Shown in pieces: positions 17,400 through 26,830 of a DNA stretch of 64,000 nucleotides (position 1 is the first letter of the stretch; every line of letters starts with the position of its first letter). The notes under the pieces were generated by a model. That model saw nothing but the letters and a program-made list of their open reading frames with translations, did not search any database and was not told the origin of the DNA. The stretch lies in the NCBI RefSeq assembly GCF_001546115.1, contig NZ_KQ955210.1, positions 67,669-131,668 on the forward strand, read 5' to 3'. The stretch comes from Paracoccus aminovorans. GTDB taxonomy: Bacteria > Pseudomonadota > Alphaproteobacteria > Rhodobacterales > Rhodobacteraceae. Position numbers and translations under genes: made by a program.

Positions 17400-18386
17400 T
17401 CAGCCGCCTTCGGCGATCCGCGTGACCTCGGCATGGCTGCGGCTGAAATCGCCGCGCCAGGCGTCGCGAATCGCCAGGCGGATCAGCTTGCGGCAGACCT
17501 GCCTTTCGGCCTCGGGCAGCGAGCCGCCGGTCGCGAGCCATTTCGGCAGCATCAGGGCCATCAGCAGCGGGAACAGCACCGGCCCGGCGGCACGGCGATA
17601 GATCAGCCAGCGGTTGCGGGTGTTGTAATAGATCTTCCAGAACGGTCGCGGGATGGCGCCGGCGATCTGGGTGGCGCATTCATGCTCGAAGGTCAGGTCG
17701 GGGGCGAAGAGCAGCCGTCCCCCGGCCTGGGTCAGGCCCAGCGTATAAAGCACGTCGTCGCCATAGATGAACAGCCGACCGTCGGGATAGCCGGCCCGCG
17801 CCACGCCCGCGCGCGAGATGAAGAAGCCGACGAAGGAGGTGCCGTCCAGCACCCGGTCGGTGCCGGGCGCATAGGCGCTGTCGGGAATGTGAAAGGCGGC
17901 GCGGCCGCCGCCGGCCAGCACGCGCAGCAACACCGGCAGGCTGGCAAAGGGATTGACCCAGGGCCGGTTCATCTCGCAGATGCCGCCATCCGGGAAACGC
18001 ACCGCCGCCGCCAGCGCCTGGGCCCCAGGCCAGCGCCCGCTGGCGAGCCCCGCGCGGAAGGCCGCGAGGGCGCCGGGCTGCGGGCGGGCGTCGTCGTCCA
18101 TCAGCACCAGCCAGTCGGGATCGAAGCGTGCCTGCGCCTCGCGCATGCCGGTCTCGAACCCCAGGGCGCCGCCGCCGTTGCGATCCATCTCGATCACCGC
18201 CAGCCGCGGCTCGTCCAGCGTCGCCAGCCACGCGCGGGTGCCGTCGGTCGAGCCGTTCTCGATCACCAGCACATGGTCCAGCGGCTCGGCCAGAAGCCGC
18301 GCCAGCGTCTTCTGCAGCGCCGCCCGGCGGTTGAAGGTGACGACGACGGCCGTGACCACCGGGGCAGGGGGATCGGTGGGGTGCAA
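17400..18386 (-). CDS. Glycosyltransferase family 2 (galactofuranosyltransferase-like)
   Basis: The protein has about 328 residues and a GT-A fold: start VVTAVVVTFNRRAALQKTL, ENGSTDGT, the metal-binding LVLMDDDARPQPGAL and an acceptor segment FFISRAGVARAGYPDGRLFI leading to GDDVLYTLGL. A later FEHECATQI and IYYNTRNRWLIYRRA resemble GlfT2/rhamnosyl-galactofuranosyl enzymes. The start is uncertain: a TTG at 18386, two bases after the PfkB stop, or a GTG at 18359 directly before the conserved core; no ATG is available in frame. It probably transfers a sugar in the surface-polysaccharide pathway. Confidence 0.85.
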   Translation of the reverse strand: MHPTDPPAPVVTAVVVTFNRRAALQKTLARLLAEPLDHVLVIENGSTDGTRAWLATLDEPRLAVIEMDRNGGGALGFETGMREAQARFDPDWLVLMDDDARPQPGALAAFRAGLASGRWPGAQALAAAVRFPDGGICEMNRPWVNPFASLPVLLRVLAGGGRAAFHIPDSAYAPGTDRVLDGTSFVGFFISRAGVARAGYPDGRLFIYGDDVLYTLGLTQAGGRLLFAPDLTFEHECATQIAGAIPRPFWKIYYNTRNRWLIYRRAAGPVLFPLLMALMLPKWLATGGSLPEAERQVCRKLIRLAIRDAWRGDFSRSHAEVTRIAEGG

Positions 18387-18388
18387 GG

Positions 18389-19351
18389 TTACAGCCGCAT
18401 CTCGGTCACGACGCGGGCCGCGAACAGCCGCTCGACATCCTCGCCCCGGCAAAGTTCGCTGGCGGGAGTCTGCACGGTCGCGGATGCGGCGGCGGCGGCC
18501 AGCCCCAGGGCGTCGGGCACCGGCCAGCCCCGGGCATAGCCCAGCACGAAGCCGGCGAGGAAGCTGTCGCCGGCGCCGACCTTGCTGACGATGGGCACGC
18601 GCGCCGCCTCGGCATGCCAGAGGCCGTCGCGCGTGGCGATGATATTGCCGTCGCGGCCGCGCGCCACGATCACCGCATGCGCCGCGCCCGAGGCGACCAG
18701 CCCGGCCGCGAAGCGCGCCGTGTCCAGGCGATAGGGCAGGGCATGGCCGGCCAGCCCCTCGGCCTCGGCATCGTCCATGCGCAGGATCTCGACCCGGCGG
18801 TCGACCACGGCGGCGGCCATGGCCAGCGCCTCGCCCGAGGTATCGACCACCAGCCGTGCGCCCGAACCCTGCAGCCGCTCGGCCAGTTGCGCGGCAAAGC
18901 CCGCCGGCACCCCCGGAGGGTTCGAGCCCGAGAGCACCACCAGCGCATCGGGGGCAGCGGCCGCGACGGCGGCCTGCAAGGCAGCCTCGACGTTCGCGCT
19001 CGACCATTCCGGCCCGGGCATGACAAAGCGGTATTGCTGGCCCAGGGCCTGGTCGTCCACGGTCACCGACTGCCGGGTCTCGCCCGGGGCGGGCAGCGTC
19101 ACCAGGGGCACGCCCGCCTCGGCCAGCAGCGCCGCCAGCCGCTCGCCGGTCGCGCCGCCAAGCGCCACCAGCGCCGTGCTCTCGCCGCCCATGGCGCGGA
19201 TCGCCCGGCTGACGTTAATGCCGCCGCCGCCCGGATCGAAGCGCGGCGCGGTGCAGCGCAGCTTGCCGTCCGGCACCACGCGCGGGGCCGAGGTGGTCAG
19301 GTCCAGCGCCGGGTTCAGGGTGATGGTCAGGATCGGCGCCTGGTGCATCAT
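18389..19351 (-). CDS. PfkB-family sugar kinase (1-phosphofructokinase/phosphofructokinase II-like)
   Basis: The 320-residue ribokinase-fold kinase has N-terminal ILTITLNPALDLTT and the glycine-rich sugar motif FDPGGGGINVSRAI, and C-terminal signature VSKVGAGDSFLAGFVLGYA with the catalytic Asp. The NPALD start is typical of the FruK/LacC/PfkB phosphofructokinase subgroup, so fructose-6-phosphate or a hexose-1-phosphate is the likely substrate. The ATG overlaps the stop of the upstream zincin gene (ATGA). The glycosyltransferase follows immediately downstream. Confidence 0.9.
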   Translation of the reverse strand: MMHQAPILTITLNPALDLTTSAPRVVPDGKLRCTAPRFDPGGGGINVSRAIRAMGGESTALVALGGATGERLAALLAEAGVPLVTLPAPGETRQSVTVDDQALGQQYRFVMPGPEWSSANVEAALQAAVAAAAPDALVVLSGSNPPGVPAGFAAQLAERLQGSGARLVVDTSGEALAMAAAVVDRRVEILRMDDAEAEGLAGHALPYRLDTARFAAGLVASGAAHAVIVARGRDGNIIATRDGLWHAEAARVPIVSKVGAGDSFLAGFVLGYARGWPVPDALGLAAAAASATVQTPASELCRGEDVERLFAARVVTEMRL

Positions 19352-19755
19352 TCCCACCAGCGGTCGATGGCGGCGATGTCGTCGTCGGACCAGCCGAAGT
19401 GATGGGCGAATTCGTGGACCACGACATGGGCGACCAGCTGGCCCAGGGTCACGTCGCCGCGGCTGGCCCATTCGTCCAGGATGGCGCGGCGGAACAGCCA
19501 GACGGTGTCGGGGAAATGCTGCGGCTCGCTGGCGGATTTCTCGGTCATCGGCACGCCGTCGTAAAGCCCGGTCAGCTCCAGCGGGTCGTCGATCTGCAAC
19601 TCGTCCAGGAATTCCTCGCCGGCGAATTCCTCGACCCGCAGCACCACCGCGCGCGCAGGGCCGGCGAATTCCGGGGGCAGGGCGGCGATGGCCTCGCGCG
19701 CCAGTTCCTCGATCGCGCCCGCGTCGGGGGCCTCGGCGTTCTTCCAGTCAAGCAT
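19348..19755 (-). CDS. Metallopeptidase family protein (small zincin)
   Basis: The 135-residue protein has the zinc-protease motif VVVHEFAHHFGWSDDDI near the C-terminus (H-E-x-x-H-H-x-G), matching the MMP-like zincin family PF06262 (formerly DUF1025). N-terminal DAGAIEELAREAIAALPPEF and VLRVEEFAGEEFLDEL are usual for it. The substrate is unknown. It is the first gene of a zincin-kinase-glycosyltransferase chain and is divergent from gltX, with 77 bp between starts. Confidence 0.87.
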   Translation of the reverse strand: MLDWKNAEAPDAGAIEELAREAIAALPPEFAGPARAVVLRVEEFAGEEFLDELQIDDPLELTGLYDGVPMTEKSASEPQHFPDTVWLFRRAILDEWASRGDVTLGQLVAHVVVHEFAHHFGWSDDDIAAIDRWWE

Positions 19756-19832
19756 TGGCTAACCTCGTCTTTGGCCCTGATATGGACAAAAACCGCCGTT
19801 TGTGAAAGAGCGAAGCCGACAGGAGACCTCCC

Positions 19833-21158
19833 ATGACCACCACCCGTTTCGCCCCTTCGCCCACCGGCCACATCCATGTCGGCAACCTGCGCACGGCGCT
19901 GATGAACTATCTGATCGCACGCAAGGCGGGCGGCACCTTCATCCTGCGGCTGGACGATACCGACCGCGAGCGCAGCAAGCAGGAATATGCCGACGGCATC
20001 CAGCGCGACCTGGAATGGCTGGGCCTGACCTGGGACCGGATCGAGCGGCAGTCGGACCGGCTTGACCGCTATGCCGAGGCGGCCGAGGGGCTGCGCGGCG
20101 AGGGTCGGCTCTATGAGGTGTTCGAGACTCCGACCGAGCTGGACCTGAAACGCAAGAAGCAGCTGAACATGGGCAAGCCGCCGGTCTATGACCGCGCCGG
20201 GCTGAACCTTTCGGACGCCGACAAGGACCGGCTGCGGGCCGAGGGCCGCGACGGCTATTGGCGCTTCCTGCTGGACCAGGAGCGGATCGAGTGGCCGGAC
20301 GGCATCCTGGGCGATATTTCCATCGACGCGGCCTCGGTTTCGGACCCGGTGCTGATCCGCGCCGACGGGCAGGTGCTTTATACCTTTGCCAGTTCGGTCG
20401 ATGACGCCGACATGGGCGTGACCCATATCGTGCGCGGCGCCGACCATGTGACGAATACCGCGACGCAGATCCAGATCATCCGCGCGCTAGGGGCCACGCC
20501 GCCGGCCTTTGCCCATCACAGCCTGCTGACCGGCGCGCAGGGCGAGGAACTGTCCAAGCGCCTGGGCGTGCTGGCGATCAAGGACCTGCGCGAGTCGGGG
20601 GTGGCGCCCGAGGCGCTGTTGTCGCTGATGGCGCGGCTGGGCTCCTCGCAGCCGGTCGAGCTGAAGATGTCGCTGGATGAGCTGGCTGCCGGCTTCGAGC
20701 TGTCGCAGTTCGGCGCCTCGCCCACCAAGTTTGACGCCGAGGATCTGTGGCCGCTGACGCGCGAGGCGAACCAGGCGCGGCCGTTCTCCGAGGTCAAGGA
20801 CCGCATCGCCGCGCTGGGCGTGCCGGCCGAGCTGGCCGAGCGGTTCTGGCGCGTCGCCTCGCAGAACATCACCAGGCTGGACGATCTGGCCGGCTGGTGG
20901 GAGATCTTCTCGAAGGGTGCCGAGCCGCAGATCGACGCGGAGGACGCCGATTTCATCGCCCAGGCCATGACGCTGCTGCCGCCGCCGCCCTATACCGACG
21001 CGAGCTGGGGCGAATTCACCGCGGCCGTGAAAGAGGCCACCGGGCGCAAGGGCAAGGGCCTGTTCATGCCGCTGAGGAAGGCGCTGACCGGCCAGGCGCA
21101 TGGCCCGGACATGTCGGATGTGATGCCGCTTCTGCAGGTGGTGCGGGCACGCGGCTGA
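19833..21158 (+). CDS. gltX: Glutamyl-tRNA synthetase
   Basis: The 441-residue class Ic synthetase charges tRNA-Glu. The HIGH region is FAPSPTGHIHVGNLRTALMN, followed by RLDDTDRERSKQEYADGI. The KMSKS-equivalent loop is EELSKRLG and lies after HHSLLTG. The C-terminal helical anticodon domain ends KGLFMPLRKALTGQAHGPDM. Alphaproteobacteria often carry two glutamyl-tRNA synthetases; which of the two this is cannot be told here. An AGGAG ribosome binding site precedes the ATG at 19833. Confidence 0.95.
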   Translation: MTTTRFAPSPTGHIHVGNLRTALMNYLIARKAGGTFILRLDDTDRERSKQEYADGIQRDLEWLGLTWDRIERQSDRLDRYAEAAEGLRGEGRLYEVFETPTELDLKRKKQLNMGKPPVYDRAGLNLSDADKDRLRAEGRDGYWRFLLDQERIEWPDGILGDISIDAASVSDPVLIRADGQVLYTFASSVDDADMGVTHIVRGADHVTNTATQIQIIRALGATPPAFAHHSLLTGAQGEELSKRLGVLAIKDLRESGVAPEALLSLMARLGSSQPVELKMSLDELAAGFELSQFGASPTKFDAEDLWPLTREANQARPFSEVKDRIAALGVPAELAERFWRVASQNITRLDDLAGWWEIFSKGAEPQIDAEDADFIAQAMTLLPPPPYTDASWGEFTAAVKEATGRKGKGLFMPLRKALTGQAHGPDMSDVMPLLQVVRARG

Positions 21159-21183
21159 ACCCGGTTTACCGCCACGGCGAACA

Positions 21184-21208
21184 GGTCGTCCCGTCGGGGC
21201 GGCCTTTT
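21184..21208 (+). terminator. Rho-independent terminator of gltX
   Basis: GGTCGTCCC pairs with GGGGCGGCC (two G-T pairs, GTC loop) and is followed by TTTT. It lies 26 bp after the gltX stop. Confidence 0.7.
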
Positions 21209-22244
21209 CGCTTCGGGCTTTACGGCGAAATCCTAGCGTCTGACTGGTGACGCATGCCGACCTTACATCACACGCTCAAAGATGCGGGGATTTGCGCATT
21301 TCATCCAGAAGGAGATCTGCGACGGGTTGCGCCGAGGCTAGGCAAGGTCCGGTTTGCGGGCAAGAACTGGGACGCAGCATGGTGGCCCCTCCAACTGGAC
21401 AATCGGATGGATGACTTGCGGCATCCATCCGATCATGCGGAGCACAGGTAACACGGAACCATTCAACTCTGGTAAACAAACAACCACTTACAGAGTAACG
21501 CCTGTATGCTCTGCCTCGAGTGGAATGTGAACCTGTCCATAAGTTAGTTCAGTTGTATGGGGCGCATGGCGGCCTTGCAGTGGACGCCGGGGCGGATCAG
21601 CGTCACACGCGCCGGCCGCCGCGATCACGCGGGATATGAGCAATTTTAGCGAGTTCAAGGTCTTGTCATGCAGGAACTTGCCGAACTGATCGGCGTCCGA
21701 GCGTCACGCTGTCCAAGAAGCAGGCGGCCGCACCTACCCGGCAGGTCTGGTTCAACACGAAGCCATGCGTTGAGTGTCGCGATCTAGCCGCGCTGATGGC
21801 ACGGCCGGACCGGCCGATGGTTATGCCCCCCGGCCGGTATCGACTGGACCGACTTCTGTGCCGCACTCGAATATCGCGAGGCAATGCCGAACTGTGCTCA
21901 GCGCTTCGGTAGACATCGGCGATTGCGGCGCCTTGGGCCCAGCACACCGGTATCTCGCGCGACATGGGGGCATGTCCTGGACGGTGAGCTGGACGACAGC
22001 CGCCTGGCCGGCAACGGCGACGGCCGTGCCTGCGCTACCGGAACCCGAATCTTGCCGCGTCGCGGCGCGCTTTTTCGTGGCGGCGCGGCATGGCGACGGG
22101 GCGCCGATTCTGCCTTCCTCCTTGCTATGGACGGCGAAATCCCCTAGCTAGCGCGCTGAAACAGGCGGGGGCGCGGGCGCAGGCTTTGCTGCCGTCCCGG
22201 GGGCGGGGCCTCCTCCCGCGGCATGGTTGGATGAAGGAAGACAA
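21209..22244. other. Gene-poor 1-kb region between gltX and tig
   Basis: I find no convincing gene here. Short frames exist (for example 21254-21451 on plus), but none has a family signature, and codon use is unlike the neighbours. The section from 21440 to 21560 is unusually AT-rich for this genome. A 12-bp perfect inverted repeat lies at 21402-21433. The region from 21620 to 22100 reads like decayed coding sequence but cannot be assigned. The tig promoter must lie near the right end. Confidence 0.6.
21402..21433. repeat. 12-bp perfect inverted repeat
   Basis: ATCGGATGGATG and CATCCATCCGAT are perfect complements around the loop ACTTGCGG. There is no T-run on either side, so a simple terminator is unlikely. 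A protein-binding site or a remnant of a mobile-element end are both possible. Confidence 0.55.
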
Positions 22245-23579
22245 ATGCAGGTCAAGGAAACCCAGAACGAAGGGCTGAAGCGCGGCTATGAGTTCACCCT
22301 GCCGGCGGCCGATCTGGCGGCGCAGGTGGACGCGAAGCTGAAAGAGGCCCAGCCCGAAGTCGAGATGAAGGGCTTCCGCAAGGGCAAGGTGCCGATGGCG
22401 ATGCTGAAGAAGCAGTTCGGCCAGCGCATCATGGGCGACGCCATGCAGGAGGCCATCGATGGCGCCCTGCGCACGCATCTGGAAAAATCCGGCGACCGCC
22501 CGGCCGTGCAGCCCAAGATCGAGATGGTGGGCGGCGAGACCTGGAAGGAAGGCGACGACGTGGTCGTGACGGTGGCCTACGAGGCCCTGCCGGCGATCCC
22601 GGAAGCCGACCTGTCCGGCATCGAGCTGGAGCGCCTGGTGGTGTCCGCCAGCGACGAGCAGGTGAACGAGGCGCTGGAGAACCTGGCCAAGAACGCCCAG
22701 TCCTTCGAGGACCGCAAGAAGGGCACCAAGGCCAAGGACGGCGACCAGGTCGTGATCGACTTCAAGGGCATGGTCGACGGCGAGGCCTTCGAGGGCGGCG
22801 CGGCCGAGGATTACCCGCTGGTTCTGGGCTCGGGCAGCTTCATCCCCGGCTTCGAAGAGCAGCTGGTCGGCGCCAAGGCCGGTGACGAGGTCAAGGTCGA
22901 GGTCAAGTTCCCCGAGGAATACGGCGCCCCGAACCTGGCCGGCAAGGACGCGGTCTTCGAAACCACGGTGAAGGCCGTCAAGGCGCCGAAAGCCGCCGAG
23001 CTGGACGACGAGTTGGCGAAGAAATTCGGCGCCGAGAGCCTCGACGCGCTGAAGGCCCAGATCCGCGAGCGGCTGGAGGCCGAATACAAGGGCGCCTCGC
23101 GCCAGGTGCTGAAGCGGGCGCTGCTGGACAAGCTGGACGCGCTGGTCAAGTTCGACCTGCCCGAATCGCTGGTCGAGGCCGAGGCGCATCAGATCGCGCA
23201 TCAACTCTATCACGAGGAGCATCCGGACGATCACGGCCACAACCATGGCGAGATCGAGCCGACGGACGAGCACAAGGCGCTGGCCGAGCGCCGTGTGCGT
23301 CTGGGCCTTTTGCTGGCCGAGATCGGCCAGAAGGCCGAGATCACCGTCTCGGACCAGGAGATGACCCAGGCGGTGCTGCGCCAGGCCCGGCAATATCCGG
23401 GGCAGGAGCGCGCCTTCTTCGAGTTCATCCAGCAGAACCCGCAGGCCCAGCAGCAGCTGCGCGCGCCGATCTTCGAGGACAAGGTCATCGACCATATCGT
23501 CGAGGGCGCCAAGGTCTCGGACAAGGACGTCAGCAAGGAAGAGCTGGAAAAGGCCATCGAGGCGCTGGATCAGGTCTGA
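22245..23579 (+). CDS. tig: Trigger factor (ribosome-bound peptidyl-prolyl isomerase chaperone)
   Basis: The 444-residue chaperone starts [20 protein letters not shown], with the ribosome-binding loop [17 protein letters not shown] near residues 43-60. The central FKBP domain runs from [19 protein letters not shown] through [11 protein letters not shown]. The C-terminal helical chaperone arms contain a His/Asp-rich segment ([11 protein letters not shown]). The ATG at 22245 is chosen over an earlier in-frame ATG because GAAGGAAG lies just before it. It binds nascent chains at the ribosome exit. Confidence 0.96.
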   Translation: MQVKETQNEGLKRGYEFTLPAADLAAQVDAKLKEAQPEVEMKGFRKGKVPMAMLKKQFGQRIMGDAMQEAIDGALRTHLEKSGDRPAVQPKIEMVGGETWKEGDDVVVTVAYEALPAIPEADLSGIELERLVVSASDEQVNEALENLAKNAQSFEDRKKGTKAKDGDQVVIDFKGMVDGEAFEGGAAEDYPLVLGSGSFIPGFEEQLVGAKAGDEVKVEVKFPEEYGAPNLAGKDAVFETTVKAVKAPKAAELDDELAKKFGAESLDALKAQIRERLEAEYKGASRQVLKRALLDKLDALVKFDLPESLVEAEAHQIAHQLYHEEHPDDHGHNHGEIEPTDEHKALAERRVRLGLLLAEIGQKAEITVSDQEMTQAVLRQARQYPGQERAFFEFIQQNPQAQQQLRAPIFEDKVIDHIVEGAKVSDKDVSKEELEKAIEALDQV

Positions 23580-23603
23580 TCCTCAGCCGATGCCCGCATG
23601 GGA

Positions 23604-23634
23604 AAGGCCGCCTCTCGGGGCGGCCTTTTGCTTT
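23604..23634 (+). terminator. Rho-independent terminator of tig
   Basis: AAAGGCCGCC pairs perfectly with GGCGGCCTTT (loop TCTCGG), followed by a T-rich TTGCTTTT tract, 24 bp after the tig stop. Confidence 0.85.
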
Positions 23635-23663
23635 TCTCGCGCCTTCGGGGTGGCGGCGCGGTC

Positions 23664-23690
23664 GCCGGAGTATTTGGAAAACAGTGAAGG
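23664..23690 (+). repeat. Dispersed intergenic repeat, GTATTTGGAAAACNGTGAAG type
   Basis: GCCGGAGTATTTGGAAAACA followed by GTGAAGG resembles the copy at 46119-46140 (GGGTATTTGGGAAACGGTGA). It sits between the tig terminator and the stop of the convergent gene. Confidence 0.6.
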
Positions 23691-23693
23691 CGC

Positions 23694-24512
23694 CTAGAGC
23701 CGGTGCATGCGCGGGTCATGGTCCTGCGGCGTGTCGGCGTCGGGGCCGTCCAGCGGATCGTGGGTCAGCGGGTCGTCGCGCAGGTCGGGCATATGAACGC
23801 CGTGGCGGTCGTCGGGGCGCGGCGGATCGCGGCGCGGCCGGTCGGACCCGGCGGGGCGGCTGCGGCCCAGGATGTCCTGCACCAGCGCGGCGGCGTCGCC
23901 GAATTCGCGCATGATGTCGCTGGCCTGGGCGGCCACGGTGCGAAAGCCGGTCATGCCGGCGGTCAGCGCCTGCATGACATTGTCCACGCCCTTGGTCAGG
24001 CTGGCGGTGTTGGCCTCGATCTCCTGCATCAGCCCGACGCGCGGGGCGGGTTTGCGCGGGCGCGGGCGGGCCTGGGCCGCCGCGGCGCGCAGCTGTTCGG
24101 CGCGGGCATCCTCGGCGCGTTCGCGGCTCTCGGCGCGGCGGCGCAACGCCTCGCGCTCGGCATCCGGCATCGCGGCCATGCGCGGCGCCATGGGCGGCAA
24201 ATCGCGGTGCGGCCTGGGGTCCGAGAGGGCGTGCATGACCTGGCGCGCGGCGATCACCGTGCCGGCGGTCAGGGCGGCGGCGGTCAGCGCCGTGCCGCCC
24301 CAGACCAGCCATCTGGCGCTGCGCGAGGGTTGCGGCCAGGGCCGGCTGCCGTCGGGCGAGACCCGACCATGCGGCGGGATGCGGCGCGATTCGGGTGCGT
24401 CATGCGGGCCGCGGTGTCCCGGCGGCACCGGGCGCGGCCCGAAGCGGGTGTCGGTGGGCGCATCGGCCTCGGTCCGGCGGATCGGGCGGGGGGAGTCGGG
24501 CTCGTGATGCAT
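23694..24512 (-). CDS. Hypothetical protein with one transmembrane segment, 272 aa
   Basis: The function is not recognised. The first 85 residues are Pro/Arg/His-rich and probably disordered. One hydrophobic helix follows (LVWGGTALTAAALTAGTVIA). Next comes a charged, likely helical part (AEREALRRRAESRERAEDAR) and a more conserved-looking segment, LMQEIEANTASLTKGVDNVM through QASDIMREFGDAAALVQDIL; the tail is rich in Asp, Pro and Arg. The start MHHEPDSPRP at 24512 has AAAGGA at good spacing. It is probably a small inner-membrane protein. Confidence 0.75.
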   Translation of the reverse strand: MHHEPDSPRPIRRTEADAPTDTRFGPRPVPPGHRGPHDAPESRRIPPHGRVSPDGSRPWPQPSRSARWLVWGGTALTAAALTAGTVIAARQVMHALSDPRPHRDLPPMAPRMAAMPDAEREALRRRAESRERAEDARAEQLRAAAAQARPRPRKPAPRVGLMQEIEANTASLTKGVDNVMQALTAGMTGFRTVAAQASDIMREFGDAAALVQDILGRSRPAGSDRPRRDPPRPDDRHGVHMPDLRDDPLTHDPLDGPDADTPQDHDPRMHRL

Positions 24513-24610
24513 CGGGAATCCTTTCGCGGGTGGCGCTTTGCGGATCAAACCCGCCAGCCCGGCGAATGTTCCGTCCCGGCCTGCGCGCGGCGCGTGCGGA
24601 ACGGCCATGA

Positions 24611-24638
24611 AAAAACGCGCCGGGTTGCGGCGCGTTTC
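24611..24638 (-). terminator. Rho-independent terminator of the rpsF-rpsR-rplI operon
   Basis: On the minus strand AAACGCGCCG and CGGCGCGTTT form a 10-bp stem with a 5-base loop, running into a T-run (TTTTT), 25 bp after the rplI stop. Confidence 0.88.
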
Positions 24639-24662
24639 CTGTCTTTCGGCGATGACCGGCGA

Positions 24663-25247
24663 TCAGTTCGCGGCATCGTCCTCGTCGCGGCCGGCCGAGC
24701 CGATCTCGTCGAAGAGTTCGGCGATCTCGAAATCGGCGGCGGCATCGGCTTCCGCGGCCAGTTCCTGGATCGACTTGCCGGTGGCTTGCAGCTCGGCTTC
24801 CTCGGCCGAACGGGCGACGTTCAGCTTGATGGTCACGTCGACTTCCGGGTGCAGGTGCACGCGGACCTCGTGCAGGCCCAGCTCCTTGATCGGGGCGGTC
24901 AGGACGACCTGACGGCGCTCGACCGCGAAGCCTTCGGCATTGGCGGCATCGGCGGCGTCACGCGGGGTAACCGAGCCGTAGAGCGCGCCGGCGTCCGAAG
25001 CCGAGCGGATGATGACGAAGCTCTGGCCGTCGAGTTTCTCGGCCAGCTTCTGCGCCTCGGCGCGGGTTTCGTCGTTGCGGACGGCCAGTTCGGCCTTGCG
25101 CTCTTCGAAGGCCGCGATATTGGCTTCCGAGGCCCGCAGCGCCTTGCCCTGCGGCAGCAGGTAGTTGCGCGCGAAGCCCTCTTTGACCTTCACGACTTCG
25201 CCCATCTGGCCCAGCTTGGCCACACGTTCCAGCAGGATGACTTGCAT
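24663..25247 (-). CDS. rplI: 50S ribosomal protein L9
   Basis: The 194-residue protein starts [20 protein letters not shown] and continues [19 protein letters not shown], the conserved L9 N-domain that binds 23S rRNA. The usual long helix and C-domain ([20 protein letters not shown]) follow. There is an acidic C-terminal tail beyond the E. coli length of 149 residues, common in alphaproteobacteria. It is the last gene of the S6-S18-L9 operon, 12 bp after rpsR. Confidence 0.97.
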   Translation of the reverse strand: MQVILLERVAKLGQMGEVVKVKEGFARNYLLPQGKALRASEANIAAFEERKAELAVRNDETRAEAQKLAEKLDGQSFVIIRSASDAGALYGSVTPRDAADAANAEGFAVERRQVVLTAPIKELGLHEVRVHLHPEVDVTIKLNVARSAEEAELQATGKSIQELAAEADAAADFEIAELFDEIGSAGRDEDDAAN

Positions 25248-25259
25248 GTTCGTCTCTCC

Positions 25260-25487
25260 TTACTTCACGGCATAGGGAAGCAGGGCGAGGAAGCGGGCGC
25301 GCTTGATGGCGCGCGCGAGTTCGCGCTGCTTCTTGGCCGAGACGGCGGTGATGCGCGAGGGCACGATCTTGCCGCGTTCGCTGATGTAGCGCTGCAGCAG
25401 GCGGGTGTCCTTGTAGTCGATGGCGGGGGCGTTGTCGCCCGAGAAGGGGCAGACTTTCCGGCGGCGGAAGAAGGGTTTGTTGGCCAT
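25260..25487 (-). CDS. rpsR: 30S ribosomal protein S18
   Basis: The 75-residue protein has the N-terminal [18 protein letters not shown] and the S18 signature [20 protein letters not shown], ending [13 protein letters not shown]. It pairs with S6 on the 30S platform. It lies 17 bp downstream of rpsF and is normal in length. Confidence 0.98.
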   Translation of the reverse strand: MANKPFFRRRKVCPFSGDNAPAIDYKDTRLLQRYISERGKIVPSRITAVSAKKQRELARAIKRARFLALLPYAVK

Positions 25488-25504
25488 GATATGCGTCCTT
25501 TCCC

Positions 25505-25948
25505 TCAGTTCCGGTCGTCGCGGTCGCGACGCTCGCGGCGCTCGCCGCGATCACCACGGTCGCCGTCGCGGTCGCGGCGCTCGCCACGGTCCCCGCGGTC
25601 GCCACGATCCCCGCGCTCGCGCTCGTCGCGCTTCTGCATCTGGATCGAGGGGCCTTCCTTGTGCTCGTCCACGCGGACGGTCAGCACGCGCATGACGTCG
25701 TCATGCAGGCGGGCCAGACGCTCCATCTCCTGCACGGCGGCCGAGGGCGCGTCCGAACGCAGGAAGGCGTAATGGCCCTTGCGGTTCTTGTTGATCTTGT
25801 AGGCCAGGGTGCGCACGCCCCAGTATTCGTTCTCGACCACCTTGCCGCCGTTGTCGGCCAGCACGGTCGAAAAATGTTCGATCAGCCCTTCGGCCTGCGT
25901 GTTCGACAGGTCCTGGCGGGCGATCAGCACATGCTCGTAAAGCGGCAT
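25505..25948 (-). CDS. rpsF: 30S ribosomal protein S6 with long Arg/Asp-rich tail
   Basis: The 147-residue protein starts [20 protein letters not shown], with the S6 core continuing through [20 protein letters not shown] and [17 protein letters not shown]. From about residue 110 to the end it is a low-complexity tail of RDRGD/RGER repeats, about 40 residues long, encoded by an imperfect short tandem repeat (25510-25635). S6 tails vary among bacteria, and in E. coli the tail is modified by glutamylation. The start at 25948 is preceded by AAAGGAAC. It is the first gene of the rpsF-rpsR-rplI operon. Confidence 0.96.
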   Translation of the reverse strand: MPLYEHVLIARQDLSNTQAEGLIEHFSTVLADNGGKVVENEYWGVRTLAYKINKNRKGHYAFLRSDAPSAAVQEMERLARLHDDVMRVLTVRVDEHKEGPSIQMQKRDERERGDRGDRGDRGERRDRDGDRGDRGERRERRDRDDRN

Positions 25949-26225
25949 GTCTGTTCCTTTTTCAGGGCGCATTTCAACGACGGGACAACCCATTCCGCGC
26001 CCCGTCACGAGAGGCTGCGCCGGTTTCGTGTCTGCGGAAGGATGCGGCCTTATACAGGCGCGGGCGGCGGATGCAAGACGAAAGGCGATCGTCGCCGCTG
26101 CGGCGATACTGTTTCCCCGGTGCGGGCCAACACGAAATTGTCAGGCAAATGCAAGGAAACCTTTGTTGTCATTGGCGCCTTCCCTGTGGGAACCATTCAT
26201 GAGCAATTCAGTCGGAGCTTGACCT

Positions 26226-26807
26226 ATGAAATCCGTTTTCGTCCCTGCCGCCGCCCTGGCCCTGTTCAGCGCGGGCGCCGCGATGGCCGCGCCGGTGCAA
26301 TACGACTTTGACCCCGCGCACAGCCAGGTGGTCTTCGAATACAGCCACCTAGGCTTTTCCAACAGCACCGGCATCGTCAACGGCCTGACCGGCAAGCTGG
26401 TGCTCGATGCCGAGAACCCGGCCAATTCCAGCGTCGAGGCGACCATCCCGCTGTCGGGCCTGCACATGATCGCGCCGGAACTGGACGAGCATATCTTCGG
26501 CAAGGACTTCCTCAACACCGACAAGAGCGGCGCGGTCGCGACCTTCAAGTCGACCAAGGTCGAGCCGGACGGCGACAAGGAAGCCAAGGTCACCGGCGAC
26601 TTCACCCTGAACGGCGTGACCAAGCAGATCGTGCTGGACGTGGACCTGAACAAGCTCGGCGCCCATCCGATGAGCGGCAAGGAATCCGCCGGTTTCGACG
26701 CCGAGACCGAGATCAAGCGCAGCGAGTTCAACCTGGGCCAGTTCGCCCCGGCCGTCGAGGACGAGGTCGAGATCAACATCACCGTCGAGGCGGTCAAGGC
26801 CGAGTAA
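26226..26807 (+). CDS. YceI family periplasmic lipid-binding protein
   Basis: The 193-residue protein has a cleavable signal peptide (MKSVFVPAAALALFSAGAAM A) and the lipocalin-like YceI fold: YDFDPAHSQVVFEYSHLGFS, GLTGKLVLDAENP, FKSTKVEPDGDKEAKVTGDF and the closing EVEINITVEAVKAE. Family members bind isoprenoid lipids in the periplasm; the exact ligand is unknown. It is monocistronic, with its own terminator. Confidence 0.92.
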   Translation: MKSVFVPAAALALFSAGAAMAAPVQYDFDPAHSQVVFEYSHLGFSNSTGIVNGLTGKLVLDAENPANSSVEATIPLSGLHMIAPELDEHIFGKDFLNTDKSGAVATFKSTKVEPDGDKEAKVTGDFTLNGVTKQIVLDVDLNKLGAHPMSGKESAGFDAETEIKRSEFNLGQFAPAVEDEVEINITVEAVKAE

Positions 26808-26830
26808 GGCCGATCCGTTCCGAAACAGCG

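Noticed and set aside
21402..21433. The 12-bp palindrome as a rho-independent terminator
   Set aside because: No T-run follows on either strand and gltX already has a better terminator at 21184-21208.
21884..22147. Plus-strand ORF of 87 codons before tig
   Set aside because: No ribosome binding site or family match, and the frame is Arg/Gly-rich as expected of a chance ORF.
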